This document shows positions 17,814 through 25,775 of a stretch of DNA of 64,000 nucleotides, piece after piece. Each line of letters starts with the position of its first letter. Within the stretch, counting starts at the first letter, position 1. The notes below the pieces were generated by a model. That model was not told where the DNA came from and made no database searches. It saw nothing but the letters and a program-made list of their open reading frames with translations. The stretch comes from Rathayibacter_A sp036510655 (lineage in GTDB: Bacteria > Actinomycetota > Actinomycetes > Actinomycetales > Microbacteriaceae): positions 17,050 through 81,049 of the forward strand of contig DATCDQ010000058.1 of the NCBI GenBank assembly GCA_036510655.1. The letters are read 5' to 3'. A program made the position numbers and the translations under genes.

Positions 17814-18704
17814 ATGTCAATATTCGGTGCTGATGTCGGGGAACTGCGGTCCCTCGGCGCGCGCATGACGAACGGCGCACGGCAGATCGAAGCGCTCCGC
17901 GGGGCACTGAACGCACAGATCGGCGCGACGCAGGCCTGGCAGGGGCCGGATGCCGGCCGGTTCCGCGCAAACTGGTCTTCCCAGTTGCAGATCCAGCTGA
18001 AATCCGTTGGGGCCGCGCTCGAAACGGCCGCGACCGCGCTGGACCGCAATGCGAGGGAACAAACGGATGCGAGCGCGGCGGCTGGGGGATCGATCGGCGG
18101 CAGCGGGCTCGCTCCGACGCAAACGCGACTCGAAGACAACATCAATGGGGCGACGGACATCGTCGGTCTAGCCGCGCTCGGCAACGACGCGATCAACACG
18201 GCGGGCTTGCTCACAGCGGCGGCCATTCCCACGGCAGTAGTCGCGGCGGGAAGATACTTGCCTTTCATCGGCGCCGCCGCCGCGGGCGTCACGGTCTTCG
18301 AGGATGTGTCCCATGGCGATGCTGCAGCGACCGTCATCGACGGCGGGCTCGCCATCGCTTCCGCGATCCCAGTAATTGCGGTGGGCGCTGACGCCATGGG
18401 AGGACTCCTGAGGGTGGCGGTGCCCTACTCCAGCGAGGCGCAGGCATCGTTGCAGAATTACGAACTCCACCAGCGCTTCGGTGCCGGAGTGAACGCCTCG
18501 AACGCCACGCTTGACCAGAATTTGTGGCTCAGCACGCGCTACAGCGGCGCTCTCGGGTGCGCAAACATGATATCGGACAAGATGAGTCAGTTTGCAAGCA
18601 CGACCACTACGCCGATGATCCGGGCCGGCATCCATACAACGGAAGTTGCAGTAAAGGCTGGTCAGGAAATCGTAGGAGCAGTCGGGAAATGGGTCGGGCT
18701 GTGA
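17814..18704 (+). CDS. Long WXG protein, probable type VII substrate
   Basis: A 296-residue protein whose first ~95 residues are a WXG100-like helical hairpin (WQG in TQAWQGPDAGRF). Next is a Gly/Ser linker and then a hydrophobic Ala/Gly-rich region (about 115-205) able to form one or more membrane-inserting helices. The C-terminal ~90 residues are not recognised. This N-terminal WXG plus C-terminal effector layout matches LXG/WXG-type secreted proteins. A ribosome site AGGAGA precedes the ATG at 17814. The hydrophobic centre could be a pore-forming or glycine-zipper module, but no toxin family is identified. The stop overlaps the next gene as GTGA. Confidence 0.85.
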   Translation: MSIFGADVGELRSLGARMTNGARQIEALRGALNAQIGATQAWQGPDAGRFRANWSSQLQIQLKSVGAALETAATALDRNAREQTDASAAAGGSIGGSGLAPTQTRLEDNINGATDIVGLAALGNDAINTAGLLTAAAIPTAVVAAGRYLPFIGAAAAGVTVFEDVSHGDAAATVIDGGLAIASAIPVIAVGADAMGGLLRVAVPYSSEAQASLQNYELHQRFGAGVNASNATLDQNLWLSTRYSGALGCANMISDKMSQFASTTTTPMIRAGIHTTEVAVKAGQEIVGAVGKWVGL

Positions 18705-19300
18705 GCCAGTCTGGGGATCAGGATGCGGATGGGAGTCTCCTTCTGACCTCGGACGAGGTGCTGTGGGCACTGGACCTAGTTGGAGTGAGGGATGATCCGT
18801 TTGTTCGTGGCATTCTTCCTACCGTCCGCCCCGAGGCGCGAGCCGATCTTCGACTGAGTGTCCGGCAGACTTTGAAGGCTCGCCTCGACGGTGCAAAGGA
18901 ACCGGATCCGGATCTGCTGGAGTCGGCAATCATCGATTATGTGGCCCCGGTGCGAGAGGCTACCGCGGCGATCCAAATACGCGGCGGAACCGCCGGGCCG
19001 GTGTCAGTCACAGCCTTCGTCGCTCTCGAGATGGCAGTGATCTTTGCTTTTCGGCTCGACGGCCTCGTGGTCGTCGAGAGGATCAGTCCGACGCACGTTG
19101 TCGAGCATGTCGTGTCTGCCATGCTCACCCAACCCGATTGGTCTGATCTACTCGCGCTCGTACACCTCCGCTCAGGCGAGCCAACTGTGATTACTGTCTC
19201 ACAGGAATCCCTAGCTGGCGATCGAATGGAACTTGCCGCGCGGCTTCGCTATTCGATCACCGATGAATTGGAAGCCGCCGCGGCAGTATCACCGTCATGA
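18701..19300 (+). CDS. Unrecognised protein between two WXG effectors (candidate chaperone)
   Basis: A 199-residue soluble acidic protein of mixed alpha/beta character with no transmembrane segment or signal peptide; I do not recognise its family. It is coupled by GTGA to the long WXG gene and lies 22 bases before the WXG-hydrolase gene. GTG 18701 is my start; an ATG at 18689 with AGGAG (18674-18678) ten bases ahead is an equally plausible start that adds four residues. By position it could be a substrate chaperone (an EspG-like role) or an immunity protein for the upstream effector. Both ideas are inference from context only. Confidence 0.7.
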   Translation: MSQSGDQDADGSLLLTSDEVLWALDLVGVRDDPFVRGILPTVRPEARADLRLSVRQTLKARLDGAKEPDPDLLESAIIDYVAPVREATAAIQIRGGTAGPVSVTAFVALEMAVIFAFRLDGLVVVERISPTHVVEHVVSAMLTQPDWSDLLALVHLRSGEPTVITVSQESLAGDRMELAARLRYSITDELEAAAAVSPS

Positions 19301-19322
19301 TGCGTGAGGAGATAACACCACG

Positions 19323-20420
19323 ATGAGTCAGTTGTACGGCGCTGATGTCGCGGAGCTGCGTGCTCTGGCGAAGGAGTTCCAGGCTGCGAGTATGCAGTTG
19401 TTGCGCGGTTGTGCCGAGGTGTCCGCAGGCATCCACATCTCGGCATGGGTGGGACCGTTCGCCGCAACATTTCGCCTGTCCTGGGACTCTGAGCACAGCG
19501 TCCGGATGCGGCAGGCGGCGAAGATCCTCGAAACGGCCGCATCCGCACTGAAGCGGAATGCCGAAGAGCAGGAGCGAGCAAGTGCGGCGGATGGCGGAAG
19601 CACGCGATCTGGGCGCTCCAGCGCATCCGGCCCGCTCTATGATCGGGCGCAAACAAGCTCGGCTGTCGGCTTGGGCGCGCCCACGTCCGCAGCCGGGCTC
19701 TGGTGGACGCTCAAGGGGATGACCGATAACGCGAAGGGGTACCGTATCCAGACGGTGCTGGGCAACGACGGCAAGACTCGCATCATCATGTACATCAACG
19801 GGACATACGCTGGTAAGGACTTGACGCTCTGGGGAAACGTCCCCGCAGCTGCGGGTGCTCGCAACAAGGAGACGGACCTCGCCATCGCTGCGCTAGCGAA
19901 CGCTCAAGCGGAGAACCCAGGTGCCGAAATCATGCTCGTCGGGTACAGCCAGGGGGGGATTATCGTGCAGAACATCGCCGACACGGGTGTCTTCAACGTG
20001 AAGCAGATCGTCACCTACGGAAGCCCGATCATCCCCAGTGTCAACAACTACGGGGGCGCGGACATAACCCGGATCACCGATGGGGCCGATGTCATACCAG
20101 CTTTCTCTATTCCGATTGAAGTCGTCCGTAATCCTGTCGAAATGGGACTCGTACGCGCCGCGTTGTTTGCCACGAAAGGCTTCACACCCGCGAGCCCGGG
20201 CGCCGATCAGTCGTTTCAGTACAACAGCGTCGGCGCTCCCCTGCTTGTGGCGAGCGCACTCGTAAGCCCAGTGGAGGGGGTAGCAGGAGGATTGGAAATA
20301 CATGAAAACCCGCAAACGTATGGCGGCGATGCTGCGGCATTCGACAACGACCCGTCCGCCTACGGTGCGCGCGGCGTAATTCAGCGGTTCACCGGCACCG
20401 TCACATCCGACCCGATGTGA
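19323..20420 (+). CDS. WXG-fused alpha/beta-hydrolase, probable type VII lipase effector
   Basis: A 365-residue protein. Residues 1-95 form a WXG100-like hairpin (WVG at SAWVGPFAATF), followed by a Ser/Gly linker. The C-terminal ~230 residues look like an alpha/beta-hydrolase of the cutinase/PE-PPE type: nucleophile elbow MLVGYSQGG with Ser209, an Asp in RITDGADVIPAF, and a candidate catalytic His327 in IHENPQTY. Family knowledge says such domains cleave esters or lipids. The fusion suggests a lipase or esterase exported by the locus motor. The ribosome site GAGGAG lies before ATG 19323. No immunity gene is obvious downstream; a disrupted start follows at 20450. Confidence 0.85.
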   Translation: MSQLYGADVAELRALAKEFQAASMQLLRGCAEVSAGIHISAWVGPFAATFRLSWDSEHSVRMRQAAKILETAASALKRNAEEQERASAADGGSTRSGRSSASGPLYDRAQTSSAVGLGAPTSAAGLWWTLKGMTDNAKGYRIQTVLGNDGKTRIIMYINGTYAGKDLTLWGNVPAAAGARNKETDLAIAALANAQAENPGAEIMLVGYSQGGIIVQNIADTGVFNVKQIVTYGSPIIPSVNNYGGADITRITDGADVIPAFSIPIEVVRNPVEMGLVRAALFATKGFTPASPGADQSFQYNSVGAPLLVASALVSPVEGVAGGLEIHENPQTYGGDAAAFDNDPSAYGARGVIQRFTGTVTSDPM

Positions 20421-20449
20421 CGGCTCGCGAGGTATGAAGGAAACTGGAC

Positions 20450-20524
20450 ATGACCAACGCACCCCATAGGTACGCCTGGAAAGGGTGCCACAGACCGTGT
20501 ATTGGAGCGGAGGTGACCGAGGAG
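20450..20524 (+). pseudogene. Orphan ribosome site and start codon, remnant of a truncated gene
   Basis: GAAGGA (20436-20441) lies 8 bases before ATG 20450, a good start signal 29 bases after the hydrolase stop. The coding it opens (MTNAPHRYAWKGCHRPC and on) is soon antisense to the HepT and MNT genes and loses protein-like character. I read this as the 5' stub of an operon gene, perhaps an immunity gene, cut by arrival of the toxin-antitoxin pair. A short functional peptide cannot be excluded. Confidence 0.4.
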
Positions 20525-20890
20525 CTATTCCCGAAGCGCCCGATCGATCGCGTCCAGCGCCGCCGGGAGGTGGGTGTTCATGATCTCCGCTGTGAGTGCC
20601 GGGTGCAGTTGTGCATAACCGTGCGCTGCAACGTTCCGCGCGCCCATCAACCCCTGCACCATCGAGACCGGAAGCTTCGTCCGGACCCCCGCGGGGAGCT
20701 TGTCCACGATTGCGGCGGCGCGGATGATCGCGGCCTCAACCTGCAAGGCCGTCGGACTGTCACCGTCAGCGAGGTCGCTCTCAGTCACAGGCCCGATTCT
20801 CTCAATGATCGTTCGCAATCGTGCCACCTTGTCCGCATCGCGCGGTGCAGAAACCCGCTCACGCCGAGGGCGAGGAGTGAAATCGCTCAC
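20525..20890 (-). CDS. HepT-like HEPN toxin
   Basis: A 121-residue all-helical protein of the HepT/DUF86 HEPN family, the RNase toxin of HEPN-MNT pairs. The catalytic R-x4-H-x-Y motif is intact as RNVAAHGY (Arg85, His90, Tyr92). The GTG start overlaps the stop of the MNT antitoxin gene as GTGA, so the two are coupled. Known pairs work by MNT-catalysed AMP addition to the HepT Tyr of this motif. The gene lies opposite in direction to, and 104 bases from, the end of the type VII-like operon. Confidence 0.88.
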   Translation of the reverse strand: MSDFTPRPRRERVSAPRDADKVARLRTIIERIGPVTESDLADGDSPTALQVEAAIIRAAAIVDKLPAGVRTKLPVSMVQGLMGARNVAAHGYAQLHPALTAEIMNTHLPAALDAIDRALRE

Positions 20891-21372
20891 AGCGGCACTG
20901 CCACATTCTTGATCGGCTCTACGGCCGTCCCCCTCGAGTCATCCAAGAGGAGCTCAACCGGAAACCCGAGCAGGTCGGCGGCAGCGGCGGAAAAGGACAG
21001 CACATCGAGAGCCGAGGTGCCAGGAATTCGGCGGGCGAGAACGTCGACGTCGCTGTCAGGGCCATCATCGCCGCGCGCGACCGACCCGAACACGCGCAGA
21101 CCAGCGAGTCCGTGCTGCGCAGCCAGGGATCGCAATTCCTCGGCATACAGCGCCAGGGGAATGCTCGGACGCAGAAGCGCGGCATGCAGCAGCCGGGTAA
21201 GCAGCCCATCGCTCGGGATGCGACTGCCGCTCTCGACGGCAGACAGTGCAGCCTGGCTGGTTCCCGCCCGGGCAGCAAGTTCGCTCTGCGTGTAGCCAAT
21301 GTCCTCTCGGGCGCGGCGCACCAGCTCCCCTGCGCGGGTTGCGGATATTGTTTTGCGTGCGAGGGCGCTCAT
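20887..21372 (-). CDS. XRE-type HTH fused to minimal nucleotidyltransferase (antitoxin)
   Basis: A 161-residue fusion: an N-terminal XRE-like helix-turn-helix (about 10-65; YTQSELAARAGTSQAALSAVESG) and a C-terminal MNT nucleotidyltransferase with GSVARG (96-101) and the metal-binding SDVD (107-110). It should both repress the operon and modify the HepT toxin. ATG 21372 was chosen over the longer frame because the domain begins there. A perfect palindrome ATCATGAT lies immediately upstream and is a candidate self-operator. The HTH-MNT fusion is a known variant of MntA-type antitoxins. Confidence 0.88.
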   Translation of the reverse strand: MSALARKTISATRAGELVRRAREDIGYTQSELAARAGTSQAALSAVESGSRIPSDGLLTRLLHAALLRPSIPLALYAEELRSLAAQHGLAGLRVFGSVARGDDGPDSDVDVLARRIPGTSALDVLSFSAAAADLLGFPVELLLDDSRGTAVEPIKNVAVPL

Positions 21373-21374
21373 AC

Positions 21375-21382
21375 CATCATGA
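21375..21382. promoter_or_regulatory. Palindrome upstream of XRE-MNT gene, candidate operator
   Basis: ATCATGAT is a perfect 8-base palindrome two bases upstream of the start codon of the XRE-MNT antitoxin. XRE antitoxins usually repress their own promoter through such sites; the assignment is positional inference. Confidence 0.35.
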
Positions 21383-21500
21383 TATATCGGTGTGGTTTGA
21401 GCCGACCATGTCGGGGGCCGCGCCATCCGGATATCGCGGGGAGAACCGGTTCAATTATCGTGGACTACCCGGCCGATCTGCGGGAAGTCTTGGTGCCGGC

Positions 21501-22565
21501 TCACGGGATGTTCCGCTGCACGGCAATGCTGTAATCGCCAAACGACACTGTGGCGTCGCCTGTCACCCGGTGCGCGATACCAGGCGCGAGCGCAACCGGC
21601 GAGCTTCCTGTCGCAGCGACGGTGGTGCCGTTCGTGGAATGCAGGTCAGTCACCATGAGTGCGTCGCCGATCACAACCAGCGATGCGTGCGTCTTTGACA
21701 TCGACTTGGTTGCGTCGTCAATCGGCACCACCAGGGCGCTCGGGTGCTCGGGTCGCGCCACCGGCGACCGACCGAAGTAAAGCGCGCTGGCGGCAGGAAT
21801 GCGGCGGCCATCAGGTAACTGCACGATCCATCCAACGGCTGCCGTCGGCACCGCGCGACGTGTCAAGTCCAAGTCTTCGTCCACAGCCGAAGGCGTCACG
21901 TTCAAAACAGGGTGCGCCAGTGCTGTGGCCGAAGGTGGCGCGAATGCCGGAAGAGGTGACGAGATGACCGGCGGAGGAATCGGCGGGATCGCGGCCGCGA
22001 ATGCCGGGGGCGGAGGCGGGGGCGGAAGAGGCGAGCCAGCCGCGAAGGCTTGCGTAGGGGCTTGCTCAGGCGACGGCGGTGCAAGTGGCGCCGACGAAAC
22101 GGTCGCGGTGTTGTACCCGTAAGGCGCTGCCACCGGTGACAGACCCGAGTGTCCGCTTTGTACGTCGAAGCGAATGCCCGCGGGGTTCGAATCTTGCGCC
22201 AACAGCACGAGCAGAATGATGCCGCCGACGAATGGGATCAGACCCAAGAAGTACATCGCGCCCGATTGGTTCGTGTCGTGCAGTCGCCGCCAGACCACGG
22301 CCAGACCTGGGATGAGCGTCGCCAAACCATAGAGCACGGCGATGAGGATTATGAAACCTGGTGCAGTCGTCACGAAAGTGGCAAGTAGGTAGAGCACCAT
22401 GACGGGAAGGATTGTCGCCAGATACGCCATCCAGTATTCCGAGCGGCTCGCCCGCCCGGTGAACGTGAAACCTTTCTTCCAGAACCGCACGAACGCGGCA
22501 CCAAATGGCGCTCCGCGATACGGCACGTCGACGGGTGGCTCGCGAGTTGCGTATGGGGCCGTCAT
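21501..22565 (-). CDS. DUF805 membrane protein fused to C-terminal FHA domain
   Basis: A 354-residue protein. The N-terminal ~130 residues are a DUF805 membrane domain (FTGRASRSEYWMA, several transmembrane helices, VVWRRLHDTNQSG). A Pro/Ala-rich linker with a run of prolines (about 170-220) leads to a C-terminal FHA domain (YFGRSPVARPEHPSAL, MSKTHASL, DLHSTNGT). ATG 22565 has AGAGGA nine bases upstream, which decides the start. As a fourth FHA protein within 10 kb of the kinase, it could recruit phosphorylated partners to the membrane, perhaps as part of the type VII-like system although it is on the other strand beyond the toxin-antitoxin pair. Confidence 0.88.
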   Translation of the reverse strand: MTAPYATREPPVDVPYRGAPFGAAFVRFWKKGFTFTGRASRSEYWMAYLATILPVMVLYLLATFVTTAPGFIILIAVLYGLATLIPGLAVVWRRLHDTNQSGAMYFLGLIPFVGGIILLVLLAQDSNPAGIRFDVQSGHSGLSPVAAPYGYNTATVSSAPLAPPSPEQAPTQAFAAGSPLPPPPPPPAFAAAIPPIPPPVISSPLPAFAPPSATALAHPVLNVTPSAVDEDLDLTRRAVPTAAVGWIVQLPDGRRIPAASALYFGRSPVARPEHPSALVVPIDDATKSMSKTHASLVVIGDALMVTDLHSTNGTTVAATGSSPVALAPGIAHRVTGDATVSFGDYSIAVQRNIP

Positions 22566-22823
22566 TTCTGTAGTCCTCTGGTTCCGGGTGCAATGCCCGA
22601 TGATCGAGCCGTGCAATTTGACAGTAGCAACGGTCTACCAGCAGCGTCGATGGGCATAAATCACCATGTGTGCAACGCCTCTCCAACCCGGCACGCGGGC
22701 CCGGCGGGTACTGCAACGATTCGTGCCACACTCCCGACCACGCTGCCTGCCCCCCGTGCTGGGGGTCTAAGCGCGACGCTTCGAGATGCCCCGCCGCCAT
22801 ATGATCAGGCATGTGATGGCACG
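22566..22823. other. Divergent intergenic region
   Basis: This 258-base region separates the DUF805-FHA gene (minus) from the response regulator (plus). It holds a CCCCC/GGGGG hairpin (22751-22765) and TATGAT (22800-22805), a good -10 box that would start the response regulator transcript about 12 bases before its ATG. I see no small gene. Confidence 0.4.
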
Positions 22824-23486
22824 ATGACCGACGAGACTTCCACCGGCATTGTCGGCGACGCCCCGTTCCGACTCGGTCTGGTCGAAGATCATGAAGTCGC
22901 CTCGCTCGGCTTCGCCACCCTCATCACGCAGGTACCGGGATTCGAGCTAGTGGCATGCGCCGGCTCCGTTGCCGAACTCCCCGAGGGCTGCTGGCCGCTG
23001 GATCTCGTCGTTCTCGATCTTCGACTTCAAGATGGCACGACGCCAGCCGAGAACGTCGCCGCCATCCGCGCGCGCGGGACCGAAGTGCTCGTGCTCACCT
23101 CTGCAGAGGATGCGGAACTGGTGCGCTCGGCTGCGCGAGCAGGAGTGCTCGGCATTGTCCGCAAGTCCGAGCCGCTCGACGTGATCATCGACGCCCTCCG
23201 CCAAGCGGCGAATGGCGAAACCGCGCCGACCTCGGAATGGGCAGCGGCACTCGACGCCGACGAGCGCCTGGCCGACGCGGGGCTCAGCGCGCGCGAGCGT
23301 GAAATCCTCGCTCTCTACGCATCCGGTGAAAAAGCGCAGGCAGTCGCGTATCGCACGGGTTTGTCACGGGCGACAGTCACACACTACGTCAGCCGGATTC
23401 GGTCGAAATACGCCAAGGTCGGACGCAATGCCGACACCAAGATAGAGCTGAACCGTCGAGCCCGCGAAGATGGAATACTGTCGTGA
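22824..23486 (+). CDS. LuxR-family response regulator
   Basis: A 220-residue two-component response regulator: an N-terminal receiver domain (about 12-130; LVEDHEV, phospho-acceptor Asp in VVLDLRLQDG, LTSAED, IVRKSEP) and a C-terminal LuxR/NarL-type DNA-binding domain (about 155-215; LSAREREILALYASGEKAQAVA). ATG 22824 begins the recognisable domain and follows a -10-like TATGAT by 18 bases with no clear ribosome site. The stop overlaps the GTG of the kinase gene, so the pair is coupled. The regulated genes are unknown. Confidence 0.92.
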   Translation: MTDETSTGIVGDAPFRLGLVEDHEVASLGFATLITQVPGFELVACAGSVAELPEGCWPLDLVVLDLRLQDGTTPAENVAAIRARGTEVLVLTSAEDAELVRSAARAGVLGIVRKSEPLDVIIDALRQAANGETAPTSEWAAALDADERLADAGLSAREREILALYASGEKAQAVAYRTGLSRATVTHYVSRIRSKYAKVGRNADTKIELNRRAREDGILS

Positions 23487-24718
23487 ACTCGGCGGCCCGT
23501 TCCGAAGCAGCACGATCCACGCAGGCAGCCGCAGATGTAAAACTTGCATCCCACCGCGTGGAACGCACACTCTTCATTACTCTGGGCATAGGCGGCAGCG
23601 TATTTTTTTCGCTAGCTCTGGAGACTGCACTCGCCCAGTTGCCGCTCTTGCGCGGAATGTGGGGCATGCCGACATTCGTCGCGCTCAGCGCACTATGTGC
23701 CTCAATCAGTGTCGTCGCCGTGGTCGCTACTGGCCGCGCGACACGGATACTGACAAGCGTCTTCATTGTGTGCTTCTCAGTCGCACTGATCGCGTGGCTG
23801 CCTGCCCAGAGCGTCGCAGAACTTCCCAGCACGAACGCACCGTGGCTGCTGAGCGTCATCGCAGTGCCAACGACGGCTGCGGCCATGGCCTGGCCGGCGA
23901 GTTGGGCGTGGCCTTACCTGATTGCGTGCTGCGGATACGGCGGAATTCTGCGCGACGTAGCCGACGACCGTGTGCCCACGATCCTTGCCATAGAAGAGTT
24001 CAGCTACATGCTGCTCATGTCAACGGTCCTCGCCTCGCTCGTGTGGCTGGTTCGACGGGCGGCACGCCGACAGGATATCGCGGCCGAAGCGGCTAATCAG
24101 GAAGCGTCGCGGGCAGCGTCCAGCGAGGCCAGAACTCAACAACGGCGACGATTCGACGCGCTGATGCACGACGACGTCATGTCGACCCTCATCGTTGCTG
24201 CGCGTGCCGATGAAACGATGCGGCCCCAGATCGCGCTCTTCGCCCGTCGGGCTCTGCGTCGGATGGACATGATCACTCGACCTGCCGCCATAGAAGCAGA
24301 CGTGTCGCCTGTTGAGTGCGGGGCGCGTTTGCGCACAGCCGCCAGCCGGCCCGGCTTCCCGGCACTGCAACTCACCATCCTCGACGATCAGCCGATTCCC
24401 GCGGCGGTGGCAGCTGCTATTGCCGAGGCGTGCGGTGAGGCCGTACGCAACAGCATGCGTCACGCGGCCCCGAACGGAGAGGCCGTCACCCGACGAGCGG
24501 AAGCCACCATCGACCGGTCGGGGGTGCACGTCATCATCTCCGACACCGGTACCGGGTTTCAACCACAGCGCGTCGCATCGACGAGAATGGGCATTCGCGT
24601 AAGCATCGACCGGCGGATGCAAGCGATTGGCGGCAGCGCCACGATTCACTCTGTTCGCCATCAAGGAACGACTGTGACCCTCGATTGGCGCGCAAACGAG
24701 GTGCCCGGTGAGCGATGA
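23483..24718 (+). CDS. Membrane sensor histidine kinase (HisKA_3-like)
   Basis: A 411-residue kinase with about five N-terminal transmembrane helices (within 30-200), a short coiled helix and a dimerisation/phosphoacceptor region containing RFDALMHDDVMSTL with the likely phospho-His. The C-terminal ATPase domain shows an N-box (EACGEAVRNSMRHA) and a G1 box (ISDTGTGFQP). No large extracellular sensor loop is present, so sensing is probably within the membrane. It starts with GTG overlapping the regulator stop and its 3' end overlaps the next gene by 11 bases, indicating a three-gene operon. Confidence 0.9.
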   Translation: MNSAARSEAARSTQAAADVKLASHRVERTLFITLGIGGSVFFSLALETALAQLPLLRGMWGMPTFVALSALCASISVVAVVATGRATRILTSVFIVCFSVALIAWLPAQSVAELPSTNAPWLLSVIAVPTTAAAMAWPASWAWPYLIACCGYGGILRDVADDRVPTILAIEEFSYMLLMSTVLASLVWLVRRAARRQDIAAEAANQEASRAASSEARTQQRRRFDALMHDDVMSTLIVAARADETMRPQIALFARRALRRMDMITRPAAIEADVSPVECGARLRTAASRPGFPALQLTILDDQPIPAAVAAAIAEACGEAVRNSMRHAAPNGEAVTRRAEATIDRSGVHVIISDTGTGFQPQRVASTRMGIRVSIDRRMQAIGGSATIHSVRHQGTTVTLDWRANEVPGER

Positions 24719-25775
24719 CACGGCGCACTCATCGGGCCCGCTTCGGCTGAGCGGACCGCTCCCGCTCGTCGTGCTCGCATTGTTCATCGGCACGCAGTCG
24801 CTCCTGACTCTGGCGAACCTCTCCGACATTCGCGCGCCCTTGCCGTCGATCGCCGCGCTTGCCCTGATCGCCGCGGCAGCGACAACACTTACCGTGGTCA
24901 ACCGGGAGCCGTATCCATGCTGGCTGCTGGCGAGCATCGCGGCTGTCGTCGCTGCTGTCACTGCTCTGGTCTGCTGGAACCTGCCAGACAGCGGCTGGCC
25001 CGGTTACGCGAGTTGGCAGTGGGGGGCGATCACGTTCATGCTGTTCCTACTCGCACTGCGAGGGCACATCGGCTGGTCGTGGTCATGCTTTGCAATCATG
25101 ACTGCGATCACGGTTCTCTGGGCCGTGGAGGTCGGTCGCGGAGCACTAGACGGGGTGACCTTCGTCGTCCGTTCGGCTGGCTTGCTGCTTATTGCAACGC
25201 TTTTCGCTGTCGGACTCCAGCGCACGCTGCGTCGTATCGACGCACTGTCCAGGGTGCACTTGGCCCAGGCGTCCCGGGAGGCAGTGACTAGCACCTTGCT
25301 GACGGACCAAGACGCCCAGTTGCGCGTGCTTGACCTGGTCGCGCGCCCCGTGCTCGAGCGTGTCGCGACCGGCAGTGCCTACACTGAAGACGACCGCACG
25401 AGCTTTCTGCTCGCGGAGTCTTTGTTGCGCGATCGTCTGCGCGCCCCCGGCCTCGTAAGCCCGCCCATCTCGGATGCGGTCTCGGCCGCGCGCCGTCGAG
25501 GTGTCGAGGTTCTGCTCATGGATGACCGCGGCGATCATCCGCTCAGCGTCGGTGAGTGTGCGCGGATCGAGGATGCGATCATCACCGCAGCGGCGCACCC
25601 GGACATCAACCGGCTCACTGCCCGCCTGCTGCCTGTCGGGCGCGACTACATCGCCACGGTCGCCACGGCATCCGCTGAGACGAGCGACATCGCCGTGGTG
25701 AGACCGGACCTTGCGCGGGACGGCGACGCGCGCACCGACGCGGCGTCGGACCTGCGCTCGGCGGCCAAGGGCTAG
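24708..25775 (+). CDS. Kinase-like membrane protein lacking catalytic motifs
   Basis: A 355-residue protein with about six transmembrane helices (20-165), followed by a ~190-residue cytoplasmic part whose layout resembles the neighbouring histidine kinase (a helical segment SREAVTSTLLTDQDAQLRVL, then an alpha/beta domain). The phospho-His motif and the N and G boxes needed for ATP binding are not recognisable. It may be an accessory or pseudokinase partner that modulates the true kinase. GTG 24708 lies inside the kinase 3' end. Its stop codon shares the bases CTAG with the convergent menB stop. Confidence 0.75.
   Translation: MSDDTAHSSGPLRLSGPLPLVVLALFIGTQSLLTLANLSDIRAPLPSIAALALIAAAATTLTVVNREPYPCWLLASIAAVVAAVTALVCWNLPDSGWPGYASWQWGAITFMLFLLALRGHIGWSWSCFAIMTAITVLWAVEVGRGALDGVTFVVRSAGLLLIATLFAVGLQRTLRRIDALSRVHLAQASREAVTSTLLTDQDAQLRVLDLVARPVLERVATGSAYTEDDRTSFLLAESLLRDRLRAPGLVSPPISDAVSAARRRGVEVLLMDDRGDHPLSVGECARIEDAIITAAAHPDINRLTARLLPVGRDYIATVATASAETSDIAVVRPDLARDGDARTDAASDLRSAAKG

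Noticed and set aside
20450..21295. Long plus-strand frame (281 residues) opposite the HepT and MNT genes
   Set aside because: Only its first few codons have a start signal; the rest is the antisense of two genes with intact catalytic motifs and has Arg/Ser-rich shadow composition. I kept only the stub as a remnant.
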